30,230 nucleotides of DNA from JBAZCI01 sp041671025 (GCA_041671025.1 JBAZCI010000012.1:1-30230), one strand, 5' to 3'; positions 6,356 through 18,037 are shown, counted from the stretch's first letter. A program made the numbers and translations. Notes: generated by a model not told the origin, from the sequence alone.

Positions 6356-9300
6356 TTATTGAAAGGTCTTACCAACATTGCCCATCCAGGAGAATGTTTC
6401 CTCAAGATTGGTAATGATAAGTTGGAGAAATGATTCCCGCTTACGCGAGGTCAGGACGGTATATGATCCCGACTTGGTTTCATTGGTCGCTTTATCGCGG
6501 GAAACGACACGGAAATGATACGTTTTTGCAGGAGTCAATTCAGAAATAACAACGAGGTGATCCATGACCAGCTCCGCATTTTCTTCCGTCTGATCCGTAA
6601 AATCACTGCTGCTCAATCCGACGCCGTATTCAACAAGCGAGGTTGTAGGCTCATTCGTCTTCCATGATATCACGATTTGAATCTTTGAGNNNNNNNNNNA
6701 CTTCCGGCACAGTTGTATCTTCAAGCGTGGTAAATTCATTCTCAGTAGAAATTGCTTCGTATCCAAACTCATCCGCACCCCGGACCTTGAAACGGTACAG
6801 CGTAGCATCCTCTAACCCGTAGAGCAGAATAGAATGCTCATTGACAAGTGCAGTGTTTCCTTGGGTTTTTGGAGCGATATTGTCCGCATAATACTCTACC
6901 TGGGACGTCGTCGGAACATTCGTTGTCCAAAAAATTTCAGTCTGGCCTTCTGATTTATTTTTAGTGATAACATCTGACACCTTCGGGAACGTTAATGTGA
7001 TAAATGTGTAGTCATCGGATGAAATAGGATTTCCGCTCCGATCTTCACCCGCAAGCCGGAAATGATACGTCGTGGAATCTTTTATCCCTTCCAGTTTTAC
7101 TGTGTGGTTTAATGAGTAGCCGCCTGCAGCCTCTGAATATGTGAGTCCATAGTTTGCCGACGTACCGTAATTTACCACAGTGGTTGCTTCTTTATTTGTC
7201 GTCCACGTCACTGTCGCATCATAGAGACGCACATCGGTGATCTTTACATTCGAAACTTTTGGCGCTTCGAGCGTAGTGAACGATCCAACATCGGAGGTTG
7301 CAATATTTTCATCAACATCAATACTCTTCACTTGGTAGTAATAGGTTGTCAACGGGAGCAGTCCCGTTACTTTGATCGTATGATCGGCGACCAGGTCCCC
7401 GGTCCCCTGCTCTTCGTTTAATGAGACGGCCACGTTTCCAAAAAGAACAAATGACGAGGCAACTCGCTCAGTTCCCCATACAACTTCAGCACCATAGGAA
7501 TCAGGGGTAATCACAGGCGCAGTTGTAATAGCCGGAGGTTGTGTATATCGGCCTTCAGGAGTTTCGGAGACAACTTTTGTTGAATCCGAGGTCGCTTGCG
7601 CCTTATCACGCGCGGTCACCTTATAGTAGTACGTCGCGGTACTATCTAATCCGGTGTCTAGATAGCCCGTGGAAGTTATTGTGGCAATTTCAGAAAAATT
7701 CTGGTTGTCCGTTGAGCGAGAGATGGTATAAAAAATTGACTCGTCCCCGGCGGCTCTTGCGACACTCCCGCCTGTGGTTGCCACAGTCGAACGGTCCCAT
7801 GTCAGCGTAATTGAATACCGCTTTGCATCGCGGTCGGATGAGTCGGTAATAGTAATATTTAGCGGCGGACTGGGAGGTGTTGTATACGCGGTAAAATCTA
7901 CTGAACCGTAGTTGCTATAATTAACGTTTCCTCCGTCATCAACGGCCACAACATAGAATGTGTTGGCACCCTGTCTCGTTGCCGCCGAATATGCAGGAAC
8001 TGTTGTCAGCGTTGTTGATAAGGTGTTTTCAGCGGTCGGCGTGCTATTCACCGAATACCGATAGCTTGCAACCGTCACCCCCTCATCCGCAGGAGCGGTC
8101 CACGAAAATAAAAAGCTATTTACTGACCCAGAACTTGGAGTTGCCGTGACTTGTGTCGGCGCAGAAGGCGCGCCAAGTGTTGTAAATACGTAATCAGTGG
8201 ACAGTCCCGTATTACTGTCTACGTCAACCCATTTTGCACGGTAATGATACGTAGTATTAGGTAAGAGATCAGTGAGCGTTACACTGTGCGCTGAGACAAG
8301 ATCAGACGTCCCCTCTTCAGCACCATAGCCGGTTGTTGTTCCGTACTGAATATACGAAGATGCCGGGTGCGCAACCGCGTCACCATCCTGATCAACATCA
8401 TCCTGTGTTAACCATGTGATGACCGCTGATCGAATTCTCACATTCGACGTAGGAGTACCGCTCATTGCCGGGGGTGATTTAAATTTTCCTTCTGGCTTTA
8501 GTGCGATCACAGCGGAATTTCCAGAAATGTTTCCCCCGGTTCCCGTAGCCCGAACAAAATACGAGTACGTAATCGTTTTATTCAGGCTCGTATCCAAATA
8601 TCCAAGCGTATTGACCGTTGCAATCATCGTATAATTTGCAGGCGGGTCATCCGTAACATCAGGATTGTCGCATGATGACGTACACCGATACACCTTGTAC
8701 GCCTGAACTCCGCTCCCGACATCTTCAGGCTCGTCCCAGGTAAGTGTTATGGAATATCGGTTTGCCGCACGATCAGACGAATCAGTGCTGGTCAGACCTG
8801 CGGGCGGGCCCGGAGCATTTGAGGTAAAATTATAGGTCTGAGTTGTAAAATTATCATAGTCAATATTATTGACTACATCCATGGCGACAACATACACAAT
8901 GTTGGCACCCTGTATTGTTGCCGCAGAAAAATTAGGTAACTGGCGGCTTGAAGTTTGAAGGTCAGTTGTCCACCCGCCGTCAGGCGATGGTGTCGGGCTA
9001 CCGCTGTAATTTGCCCCGCACGTTTCCGGTGAAGGCTCTTCGTTAATGGTATAACAATACCGTAAGATATCCGCAGCTGCGCAGGGCGTCGACCCCAGAC
9101 ATGTCGCGGGTAAATTCCACCCCACAGTGAAAGCGTTCGTGTCAGTCTGGCTTCCGGGAGTTACTGTTACACTCGCCGGTGCTAATGGCGGTCCGCCCGT
9201 ATAAAAATATCCGGTGGATGCGTAGGACGACGCATCATTAATTGCCAGGTCTCTTGCTTTCACATAAAACGTATTCACCCTGTTCTGGTAATGCGCGACG

Positions 9301-12300
9301 GGACTCACCGTGCAGGTGCTTCCACTGCAGATGGTTGTCCGATTGACGCATGTATCTCCCGAGACACCGGTATGATAACAGTACTGGTTGATTCCCGAAG
9401 GTCCCACATCTACCGGCTCGGTCCAGCTAAACGAGAACGTGTCCGTAGAAAGCATGTACGTCTGGACTGACAAATCTGTAATATTGTTCGGGACGCTCCC
9501 GTCAACTCTGAAGGTAAACGCGTCAACAGGACTTGCCGTCGTATTGCCATTCCGATCTTTTGTTTTGATACGCAAATAGTAAACGCCGTTCGTAAGTGCA
9601 GATGCAGATTGCGTAAGAGTATTCCACGATCCAAGACTTGTAGAACCCGACGCAGTGTAATAATTTGTCCCGTTCCGATACGCCAGGTTTGTCACATCGT
9701 TCGCATCTGCTAACGGATCTTTGGAGATATCTGTCCCAAAGTATACGTAGTACCCCTCAATGCCAATTCCGTTTGCATCGTCGGAAGATGTCCATTCAAA
9801 ATAGGGTGTTACATCATTCGCCCACGAATTGTTCGTGATAGAGGTTACTTTCGTACTGTCCGTGTATGCACCAACAGGAGCCGTAGGATTGTTTGGAGCG
9901 GTACTGTCCACATAATAACTCCACTGCATATCTTGGATCGTAGGTGTCAGCACCTGGTCACTGGTTAATCGTATCCGCGCCTGACCATAACGTGCCGTTG
10001 CAGACGCAACCGAATAATAATCAACTCCACTGAGAGCGCGCTGATTTGTTGCCGCAGTCCATGCCGACCAGTGAGCGTCGTTTGCGTCAGCAGCGCAACC
10101 CGCATCCGAACAGGTACGGGTCTCAACGGTTTCATATGCGTCAGTCGCATCAGTCATCGTTACCTGCAAACCGGCATATCCGTACAATCCAATAGCCTGT
10201 CCCGCGTTAAAATCAATAATTTCAGAAATCCATGTTCCGTTTTGTTCATACCCTGATGAGCCCGTCGCGACAACGTACCGATTCATCGCTGAAGTACTTG
10301 CGCCACGAAAACCGAGAATGGTATTGTTAGCTCCCTGTACCAACGCCCCGTTTGTATATACCTGAGGGACAGTGCGCGTACTCCAGTCACCGTCATTCCC
10401 GCCGCTCACATTACCGTCAGGATCCAGAACATACATATTCGTATTCGTCGAACCCTGCGGAAAAAGAATATTCCCCTGTCCGTCAGGAACGCAGGTATCT
10501 CCTCCCGTCAAGACTCCCGGTGCGCTGCTTACCGCTGTCGGGGCATCCCAGGCCAACGTGGTTAAGTTATACCGGTATACATTTGCCTGCCCGCCCGCCC
10601 GCGTAAGATATATATAATCCGTACCCCCGACATTCATCTTTACCGCGCAGGAACCACTCCCGTTCAACACAGGAAGCGGATCATTATTTCCCGCGACAGC
10701 GGACATGACCGTCCAGTTATTGGTCAATATGTTATAGCGCAAAAATGCGGTTGTACCGCCTTGCGCCGTATACAGCGAATTTGCCCCGTCAAATATGAGG
10801 TCGGCACCTGCTCCTACCTCAACAATATTTGCCGGCGAACCCGCGTCGTCCTTATACGAAAGCTGTGACCATATATTGGTCTGCGGATTATACCGGTACG
10901 CGTAAGTTATGTTATCACCCAGAGCTTCAGCACCGGCTAACAGATACACACCGTCATATGCATTATCTGTATGATCGACAAATTCCGCATCAGCGCCGGT
11001 TGTCACCGTATGCGGAACATCAGCAAGCTGCTTCCAAAGATTCGTTGATGCCGTATACGACCAAAAATCGGTAAACCCTCCGCCGCGCGCAACATACATA
11101 ATACCGTTCGAACTGTCATATGCGACAACACCTGCCGAAAATCCGTTCTGTGTATAAAAATTGGGTATACTGGGCGTACGTTTCCACGTATCATTCCTCA
11201 CGTCATATGCAAAAAGCGACGTCTCGCTATACCCGCGAAAACCGTACAAAAAATTATTATCAGAATTGTATGCCAATCCCTGTTCGCTCCCCTGATAAAA
11301 ATACGTCGGTGCGTTAGAAAGTTGAGTCCATGCACTAGTGGCAATATCAAATTGATAAAATTCATTTCCCAAATTTCCCCGATCATAATACAGCAAGGTC
11401 CCGACCCGTCGTACGGATGCACCATCTCCAAAAATAGTCGGTGTATTCGGTGCGTACGCCCACGTTACTACTCCGTTTGCTGCAATCGATCCTTTATAAA
11501 AATGCGTATTATTTGCGGCACCCCTGGTCGCAAAAAGGCATCCGCCAACCGCTGAACAGCCGGAACCGTTAGGAGCATACACCAATGAGCCTCCGACACC
11601 TACTACATTATCAACATTTGAAAGCGACGCCCATGTATCTGTACTCAGTGTGTACTTATATACAAAGGCCGTACTTCCTCCCATCAATGCATACATAGTA
11701 TCCGAACCATTATACGCGACCGATCCGCCGGCACCTATGTTAATTGTTGCGTTTGTGCACGTAGTCCACGTACTCGCGGCTACTGTACCGGCTCCGCCGC
11801 ACACCCCCGCTCCGTACGTGCCGCCGCCGATATTAAACCGCCCAAACGTAGCTGTACCCCCTCCGCGCGTTCCAAAGATACATCCCACGCTATCCGTACA
11901 GGTAGTTCCGTTGGGGCTGACAAAAATCATACTAGCGCCTGTCCCGACATTCCCGACCGGGTACGTACCCAACGCCGCTGAATATAGCTTGGTCGTCGCG
12001 TTATAACTGCGCAAATTTCTAGATGCACCTTGCATAAGATAAAAATTTCCGTTTGCAGGTACATAGACAATCGATGATCCCGCTGCGGCATTAAAAGGAA
12101 GTGCCGCTTCGGTAGTCCACGCGCCGTTAACAACAGCTGATAGTTTTACATTACCGGGACTTGTTGCGGCTTCTACGCTGGTGAGCGTTGTTCCCGTAGC
12201 GGTAAATTCCGCCTGTGATGACCATACTTTTATTGCCGCATCATTGATGCCAGTATACCGATACGAAAAAACTGTTTGCGTCGCTGAGACGTTTCCCGAT

Positions 12301-15143
12301 TGATCCTTTGTCGCCATGCGCAAATACCAAAGAGTATCCGCACCCGTGCGCGTCATGGGACGTCGGACTAAGTATGTACCGCTTTCCTGAAAATATGCAT
12401 CGCCGTGAGTACCTGTGTCGGCCGGATTAAAATTTGCATCAGCGGTCCACGCCGCATAGTATCCGCTAATCGGCGACTCTGTTTGTGCTGCGGGAGTAAA
12501 TTCAAAATACGGATTCGTATAGAAATAGGAATTCCCGTTAACCAGCGAAGTTGCTTTTGAACTGTCTGCAAACGCGGCGATCGTAGGATTGGCCGGCGCC
12601 GTTGAATCATTCTCATATGTAACCGTGAAATCCTGCAGTACCGGCGTACTAGCTCCGTCTGATGTTAACGTTGCTTTTACCTGTACGTACCGTCGATTCG
12701 GCGTTGTCACCGATGCCATATCAAAATTTGTACTGTCACCGTTGGCGCCGGTAACAATATTTTCCCACGCTGACCAACTTACCCGGTCTGTGCTGCTGCG
12801 AATTGCAAAAGAGATACTCGACGTACCCGCCGTCGGGTGATTTGCACTGAACGTAGTGAAGTCGGTTGCGAAATCCAAATCCACAGGTTCTGAAACCCAC
12901 GTCGCCGTCGTAATATAATTATTATTCGTCGGATTAAACTTATACATACTCACACCACCCCATCCCCGCAAGATGTACATCGCACTGCCACTGATGGCCG
13001 GAGTAATCGTCATCGACTGCGCCATGCGCATAGGCAGGTCAGCCGCTCGGGTCCAAGTATTTTCCGAAACATCAAACCGCCAAAAATCTTTTTGGTACTT
13101 CCCTGCAATCGCATAAATATTCCCCAGACTGTCGTACGCCATTACAGAATGGTAAGTCTGCGCGGCCGTCGACGTCACCGTAGGTAAATTTGTCCGTTCA
13201 GTCCACCGCGACCCAACAGCTTGAGAAGGATCGAAACGTAAAAAAGTTCCCCTTCCGTTTCCGATGAGCGCATATACATACGTACCGTCATTTGCTAACG
13301 CCGCGCCGTAACTTGCGCTTTGGTACGGCAACCCATTTGTGTTTATAGAATCATCAGAAGCGAGCGTCGCGCCGTCGTAATAATAAAAATGTGTTGTGGC
13401 CCCACCGCATAATATATAGAAATGGTCATTTGCTGTACACGTAATACTCGCTCCTACGCCGAGCGCAGCCGGAGTTCCCAGGGCTGCAGCATAATCATTC
13501 GTACCAATCTGATACCGATAGACCGCCGTTGTCCCGCCCTGTGCGATATAGATATTATTATTTCCGTCATAACAGATTCCGCCGCCCGCTCCCAGATTGG
13601 CTGCGTAATCCGTTAATGAGCCCGCCCCGCTTGCGGGAGTCCATGTTTGCAATGAAATATCAAATCTGCGGAAATCAACGCCTCCCGGAGTAACCGCAAA
13701 TATGCATCCGCTCGGGTCAGCACAGTCGGTGCCGCTGGGAACAAAAACAGCCGTATTTCCCGCGTTCGTTCCTTGCGCATTTTGTGTGAGCATGGAGTCC
13801 CATTTATTATTTCCGATATCGTACCGTATCAGATCCGGTATCCCGCCGGTAAGTCCGTACACATATTTGACTCCGTTTACTTTCAAAAAAACCAGGGACG
13901 CTCCCGTTGTAACGTTACGCTGCGTATTTTGCGTATCAGCGGTGAGTGCATCCCATACCCCTGCAACCGTTTCACCCACGTCACCGACCGTATACTTCAT
14001 AAATTCCATGTTCGCCCCCCGAAATGCGTATATGATGTCGCTTTCCTGATCAACGGTCAATGCGCTCCCTGTCGTCGCACTACCCAAGCCTGCGGGTATC
14101 TGAGGCGTGAGCGGTGCGGCGCCGGTCGTATACCATTGGTTAATCGCAATATCATACCGGTAAAAATTTACACTGGCGCCGAGAAAAACGTACATGCACC
14201 CAGTACTGCAGTATGTGGTTCCTGCTACGACAAACGATTTATCAGAAAAAACCAACGGGTGGCTATTCGATGCCGTTACCGGATCAGGCACCGGCGCTAA
14301 GTCGCTCCACAATCCGGTGACCGTATCAAACTGCCAGAATCCGGTTTGCGCATTCCCCTGGACTGCATATAATTTTCCGTTGTTCGCGCCGCGGATATCC
14401 GACCCCCCGGGACCTGCAACTGTCCCCCACGCATCAGGAGCATTATTCTTTTTGGTCCATACATCGGTTGCGATATCATACTCGTACAATTCGCCGGTTG
14501 CGTCCGTTGTTACCGTTCCATCATGCCCGTTAATTGCGTACAGCTTACCGTTGTAATGCGTGATTGCGCTATTGACGCTGAAGGGCGTCGGCGCATCAGC
14601 CAGTTGTTTCCATGTATTGGTATCCGGGTTGTATCTGGATAAATTCGGTTGATTGCCGCCCCAAATCATATATACATATGATCCGTCCGTTGCAAGGTCC
14701 GCTCCGGCTACTGCTGATTGCGGTGCGAGATTGAAACTCCCTCGTGTATTTTCTGGCGAACCGGGAGTTGATGGATCCCACGTACCAACGCCGCCTGCTT
14801 TTATTTGGAGCGCCCCTGCGGTAGTTGTCGTGTCCATCGTATTATTCCAAAATTCCCCCGCTTCCCAGTCTGCCTGCGTGGAAATAGTTTTTTGCGCAGA
14901 CGCGGCCAACGTAAACGACACATATGCGTAATAGCTAAAAAGGGCCAGTACGAGCACGGCCCCGGTAAGTACAGCAGATGTATGCAGGCGGTAATACCGT
15001 ATAGGTTTCGCCAAATACATGCGACAGACTTTTGCAAAAGCACCCTTCTTCATGAGCATGAGCGTTTTCCTGTATGACCTGAATACTGCTGTTTTTACTA
15101 CAAAAGAACTCAGAACTTTTTTCTTACCGGGAAAGGTTCTCAT
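6356..15143 (-). CDS. Giant Kelch-like propeller and fibronectin-III surface protein (contains an assembly gap)
   Basis: The ATG at 15143 is chosen over an in-frame GTG at 15170 because AGGAG lies at 15155-15159. The product is ~2,930 residues. A basic cytoplasmic start is followed by one hydrophobic export/anchor helix (VLTGAVLVLALFSYYAYVSF). Residues ~150-745 carry Kelch-like repeats (YRYDIAxNxW, YAIxG); ~748-845 form a beta-sandwich opening WVSEPVDLDF; ~848-1000 are an Ig-like unit opening DSTAPANPT. The same three blocks recur at ~1015-1630, ~1634-1740 and ~1743-1875. About ten FN3 or PAP-N-like domains follow to the C-terminus. The frame is broken only at the 10 N (6690-6699): upstream sequence ends TLEDTTVPE, and the next FN3 resumes as KIQIVISWKTNEP in another frame, so I join them. 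There is no C-terminal sorting signal. It is probably an extracellular adhesive or structural protein, and the first gene of the operon. Confidence 0.88.
6690..6699. other. Assembly gap (10 N) inside the giant surface gene
   Basis: Ten consecutive N interrupt the linker before the last FN3 domain. Reading frames on the two sides agree only if the true missing length is a multiple of three. Comparison with the neighbouring FN3 repeats suggests roughly 10-15 residues are absent. Confidence 0.97.
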
Positions 15144-15217
15144 TTTTCTTTTTACTCCTGTTCTATTCACAGTACTGGTTTTTGCAGTTTATTATATTTT
15201 GGCCAAACACTTGATGT

Positions 15218-15246
15218 ATTTTAGCACAAAACGAGGAAAAAATCAA
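15218..15246 (-). promoter_or_regulatory. Promoter of the giant surface-protein operon
   Basis: On the minus strand TTGATT (15246-15241) is followed by 17 bp and TAAAAT (15223-15218), preceded by TGC, an extended -10. The transcript would start near 15211 and have a ~68 nt leader before the AGGAG site and ATG at 15143. It is the only good -35/-10 pair I see upstream of this operon. Confidence 0.65.
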
Positions 15247-15321
15247 GTCGTTCTATGCAAAAAAATATTCGACAAAACGCTTTGTGCGCGCGGCAGTACA
15301 TCTTAGTGAAGGCAATAAGGC

Positions 15322-15350
15322 TTGACAAATTGTACAATAGATGATATTAT
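15322..15350 (+). promoter_or_regulatory. Strong sigma70-type promoter for the CAP-domain gene
   Basis: A consensus TTGACA (15322-15327), a 17-bp spacer and TATTAT (15345-15350). The predicted start near 15357 gives a leader of about 26 nt to the ATG at 15383, which has no Shine-Dalgarno site. It lies back to back with the promoter of the giant-protein operon. Confidence 0.75.
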
Positions 15351-15382
15351 ACATTGTTATTATTCTGCTATACTAATTTTGT

Positions 15383-16921
15383 ATGGAGAAAGTTACCCGC
15401 GTCCATCGGCTGATACATCATGCGAGGCGCTTGCACCATCATGTGAAGCACCATGCGAAGCATTGGTTTATCCCTCATCCGGGAAATGACCACCGACCGC
15501 ACGCGTTGCGTCCGCCGGCTCTGCGCGTATATTCAGTTTCACTCATCGCGGTAAAAGTATTTGTTACCGGATTTTTGTTTCTCCTCTACCCGTCAAACGG
15601 ACAGTTCGCCGCCATTACCGCAAACGAAATTCTCGCGCTCACGAATGAATCGCGGTCAGCTCAGGGACTACCAACGCTTACACTCAACGCAACGTTGAAC
15701 CGAGCTGCGAGTCTCAAGGCCCAGGACATGGTCGCCAATAATTATTTTGCTCATACCAGTCCTGCGGGTGTAAAACCGTGGGAATTTTTCAAACGCGGCG
15801 GATACAGCTACAGCGCAGCAGGCGAAAATCTTGCCATCGATTTTACCGAAGCCGGTACCGTGCACACCGCATTTATGAACAGCTCATCGCATGCGGCAAA
15901 TATTCTGAATGAAAAATATACAGAAATGGGAGTTGCCGTAACGTCCGGCGTTATCGAGGGGCGCGAGACTACCATACTGGTTGAATTCTTTGCCAAGCCG
16001 TATCAAAAAGCCGCGGTTGCAACTCAGCCGACTACAACTCAACCACAGCCAACGACTCAAACTCCACCGGCCACTCCGACAGTGAAGCCTCAAGCGACTC
16101 CTCCGCCGGCGCCCGTGACCTATACCGCCAAGCTGGCATCACAGAGCGACCTTTCATTGAGTATCAAAACAAATGAAACGGTACACGTGTGGACAGAGTT
16201 TACTAATACCGGAACCGCGACATGGACAAATGACGGCGAGCATTTTATCGCACTTAACGCGACAAATCCTGCGGGACGTACCAGCCAATTTATGGACGCC
16301 TCGTGGAAATCTGCATTTCGTCCCGCCGTACTTGACCAAAGCCGAGTAGCATCAGGAGAGCGCGGACGATTTAGCTTTGCGCTTCATTCTCCCTCAACTG
16401 CGGGAACATACCAGGAAGACTTCGGCGTTGTTGCTGAAAACCTGACATGGCTGTCGGGCGGAACCGTTAGCATTCCTATAACCGTCGTAGAAACTGCTCA
16501 GCCGGAAGAAACTCCGACAAGCGCGCAGGTGGTTGGTGCAACTTCAGGTCCAACAGAACCGACGCCGACTGATACTCCCCCGATAACTCAGCCGACTGCT
16601 GAAGCGCCCTCGTCTGAAACCCCGACCGTTCAGATAGAAACCTACCGTGAGCCCGCAACAACCCAAATACTGCAGGCTGAAAATGACGCCTCAGACCACC
16701 CTGGTACGGTCGGAAATATTATTGATTTTTCCAACAGATTTTTTGCAATCATCCTCGCCTTCATTGCCTGTGCATTGATTACCACGATCGTTGTTGAGAT
16801 GCGCATACACCACCCGCGCCTGGTTATCCAAAGCATTGTCGTACTGCTCCTCACGACCGGAGCGATAATCTACAAACCTCACTTTCTCGAGGGAATTACC
16901 CGGGTACTCAATATTCAGTAA
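15383..16921 (+). CDS. CAP/SCP-domain membrane protein with NBR1-like Ig domain
   Basis: A 512-residue protein. Residues 1-42 are cytoplasmic and rich in His/Arg (RRLHHHVKHHAKHW, then FIPHPGNDHRPHALR). A membrane helix is at ~50-70. A CAP domain (PF00188-like) is at ~80-208 with the conserved H124 (YFAHTSP), E148 (AGENLA) and H170 (SSHAANIL). A Thr/Pro/Gln linker (210-243) leads to an NBR1-type Ig-like domain at ~250-370 (VWTEFTNTGTATW, then FRFxL-like strands). A second Pro/Thr linker contains QVVGA (382-386), and two helices are at ~450-472 and ~480-497. CAP proteins occur widely in extracellular bacterial proteins and have been linked to sporulation and envelope roles, but no general catalytic activity is settled. 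The extracellular part would sit between membrane anchors. It is transcribed divergently from the giant-protein operon. Confidence 0.9.
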   Translation: MEKVTRVHRLIHHARRLHHHVKHHAKHWFIPHPGNDHRPHALRPPALRVYSVSLIAVKVFVTGFLFLLYPSNGQFAAITANEILALTNESRSAQGLPTLTLNATLNRAASLKAQDMVANNYFAHTSPAGVKPWEFFKRGGYSYSAAGENLAIDFTEAGTVHTAFMNSSSHAANILNEKYTEMGVAVTSGVIEGRETTILVEFFAKPYQKAAVATQPTTTQPQPTTQTPPATPTVKPQATPPPAPVTYTAKLASQSDLSLSIKTNETVHVWTEFTNTGTATWTNDGEHFIALNATNPAGRTSQFMDASWKSAFRPAVLDQSRVASGERGRFSFALHSPSTAGTYQEDFGVVAENLTWLSGGTVSIPITVVETAQPEETPTSAQVVGATSGPTEPTPTDTPPITQPTAEAPSSETPTVQIETYREPATTQILQAENDASDHPGTVGNIIDFSNRFFAIILAFIACALITTIVVEMRIHHPRLVIQSIVVLLLTTGAIIYKPHFLEGITRVLNIQ

Positions 16922-16948
16922 TCCCTCACACAGGCGGCGGGTATGCGC

Positions 16949-16978
16949 TTGACGTCGGGACAGATAATTGGGTAAGAT
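16949..16978 (+). promoter_or_regulatory. Candidate promoter for the Ig-like membrane protein
   Basis: TTGACG (16949-16954), an 18-bp spacer and TAAGAT (16973-16978). The ATG at 17012 follows the -10 box by 33 nt and has no Shine-Dalgarno site, nearly the same layout as the promoter of the CAP gene upstream. Confidence 0.5.
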
Positions 16979-17011
16979 AAGAAACTACCTTAATTTTTTA
17001 GTATTATTTCA

Positions 17012-18037
17012 ATGAACAAAACACGCCTCCTTCTGGTCATGATATTCGCACTCGTTGCGTCCTTTGCCGTATCCGTCACTCAAACACAAGCAGCTGAAGC
17101 GCCAAAAATAACATCAATATCCCCCCAACAGATTACCGCTGATCAGGAGTTTGTGTATGCCGTTCAGGTATCAAGCACATACAACGCCGATGAACTCACA
17201 TTTTCGCTGTCCAATCAGCCTGACGGCATGATGATCAGCGACAAAGGCGTTATCGCCTGGAATGCAACAACAGCCGGAGAATACCGAGTGGCTGTTGGGG
17301 TTACCGCCCCTGATGACGGGTTTACCGCACAGCCGTTCCGCTTTACTGTCGTCCCGGGATCGCTCTACGATCTCGTTATTTCGCCAAACGATAAACCAAC
17401 ACAACTGGCTAATGGTGCCTCGGCACTATTTACTCCTCAGGGCAAAGATCAGGACGGCAACACCGTTGCGCTTTCCCGGGTTACCTGGTCGACATCTGGA
17501 GATATCGGCACCATTAATCAAACAGGCCAATTCACAGCGACCCGCAGTGCTGTGGGTAAAGTAACTGCACGCGTAGGAAATGTTGAAAAATCGGTCGGCG
17601 TTATCGTCACAGGAAGTTCAACGGCCGCTGTATCCCCGTCAACACGCGGACAAGTGTTGGGCGAGTCAATTGACGAAGCGTCAAATACGGAAAACCCCGA
17701 GGTGCTTGCCACAACAGCAACAACAGATGAAACGACCTCGACGACAAGCGACACCTCCACAACATCAGCATGTTCAAATTGGCAGCCATGGATCATTTTT
17801 ACAATTCTCATCGCGTATGCAGCCGCTTTGGCCGGATATTTGCTCTACGTAAAGCGACGCCCATTTGATCTGTGGTGGATATTTCCGATCCTCCTCACCA
17901 TCGTTGGATTGATTATCTATTCCCGCTTTATCTGCGAAGGTACATACCAATGGTGGCCATGGGTACTCCTCGGAGCCGGCATCGCCCTGACGTTCGGCTA
18001 TTTCCCAAAGACATCAAACACCGAGCCGAAGCCATAA
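17012..18037 (+). CDS. Secreted Ig-like protein with C-terminal three-helix membrane domain
   Basis: A 341-residue protein. Residues 1-28 are a signal peptide (basic start, LLLVMIFALVASFAVSV core, cleavage likely after TQAA). Residues ~31-113 look like a cadherin/Ig-type beta-sandwich (SLSNQPDGMMISDKGVIAW), and ~117-200 like a Big_2-type bacterial Ig domain (PQGKDQDGNTVALSRVTWST...GTINQTGQFTA). A Thr/Ser linker follows, with QVLGE at 214-218. The C-terminal third has three membrane helices (~258-280, ~285-304, ~314-331) joined by short loops and a short hydrophilic tail. I know no function for this architecture. It is likely an envelope-anchored binding or structural protein. It stands 90 bp downstream of the CAP gene in the same direction and is closed by a terminator at 18069. 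Confidence 0.85.
   Translation: MNKTRLLLVMIFALVASFAVSVTQTQAAEAPKITSISPQQITADQEFVYAVQVSSTYNADELTFSLSNQPDGMMISDKGVIAWNATTAGEYRVAVGVTAPDDGFTAQPFRFTVVPGSLYDLVISPNDKPTQLANGASALFTPQGKDQDGNTVALSRVTWSTSGDIGTINQTGQFTATRSAVGKVTARVGNVEKSVGVIVTGSSTAAVSPSTRGQVLGESIDEASNTENPEVLATTATTDETTSTTSDTSTTSACSNWQPWIIFTILIAYAAALAGYLLYVKRRPFDLWWIFPILLTIVGLIIYSRFICEGTYQWWPWVLLGAGIALTFGYFPKTSNTEPKP

Noticed and set aside
6651..6808. A separate small gene at the end of the giant protein, and a stop codon at 6651
   Set aside because: Both are artefacts of reading through the 10-N gap; FN3 homology continues in the other frame to 6356.
11650..14556. Several long plus-strand open frames opposite the giant surface gene
   Set aside because: They are antisense shadows of a strongly patterned repeat protein and have no start signals.
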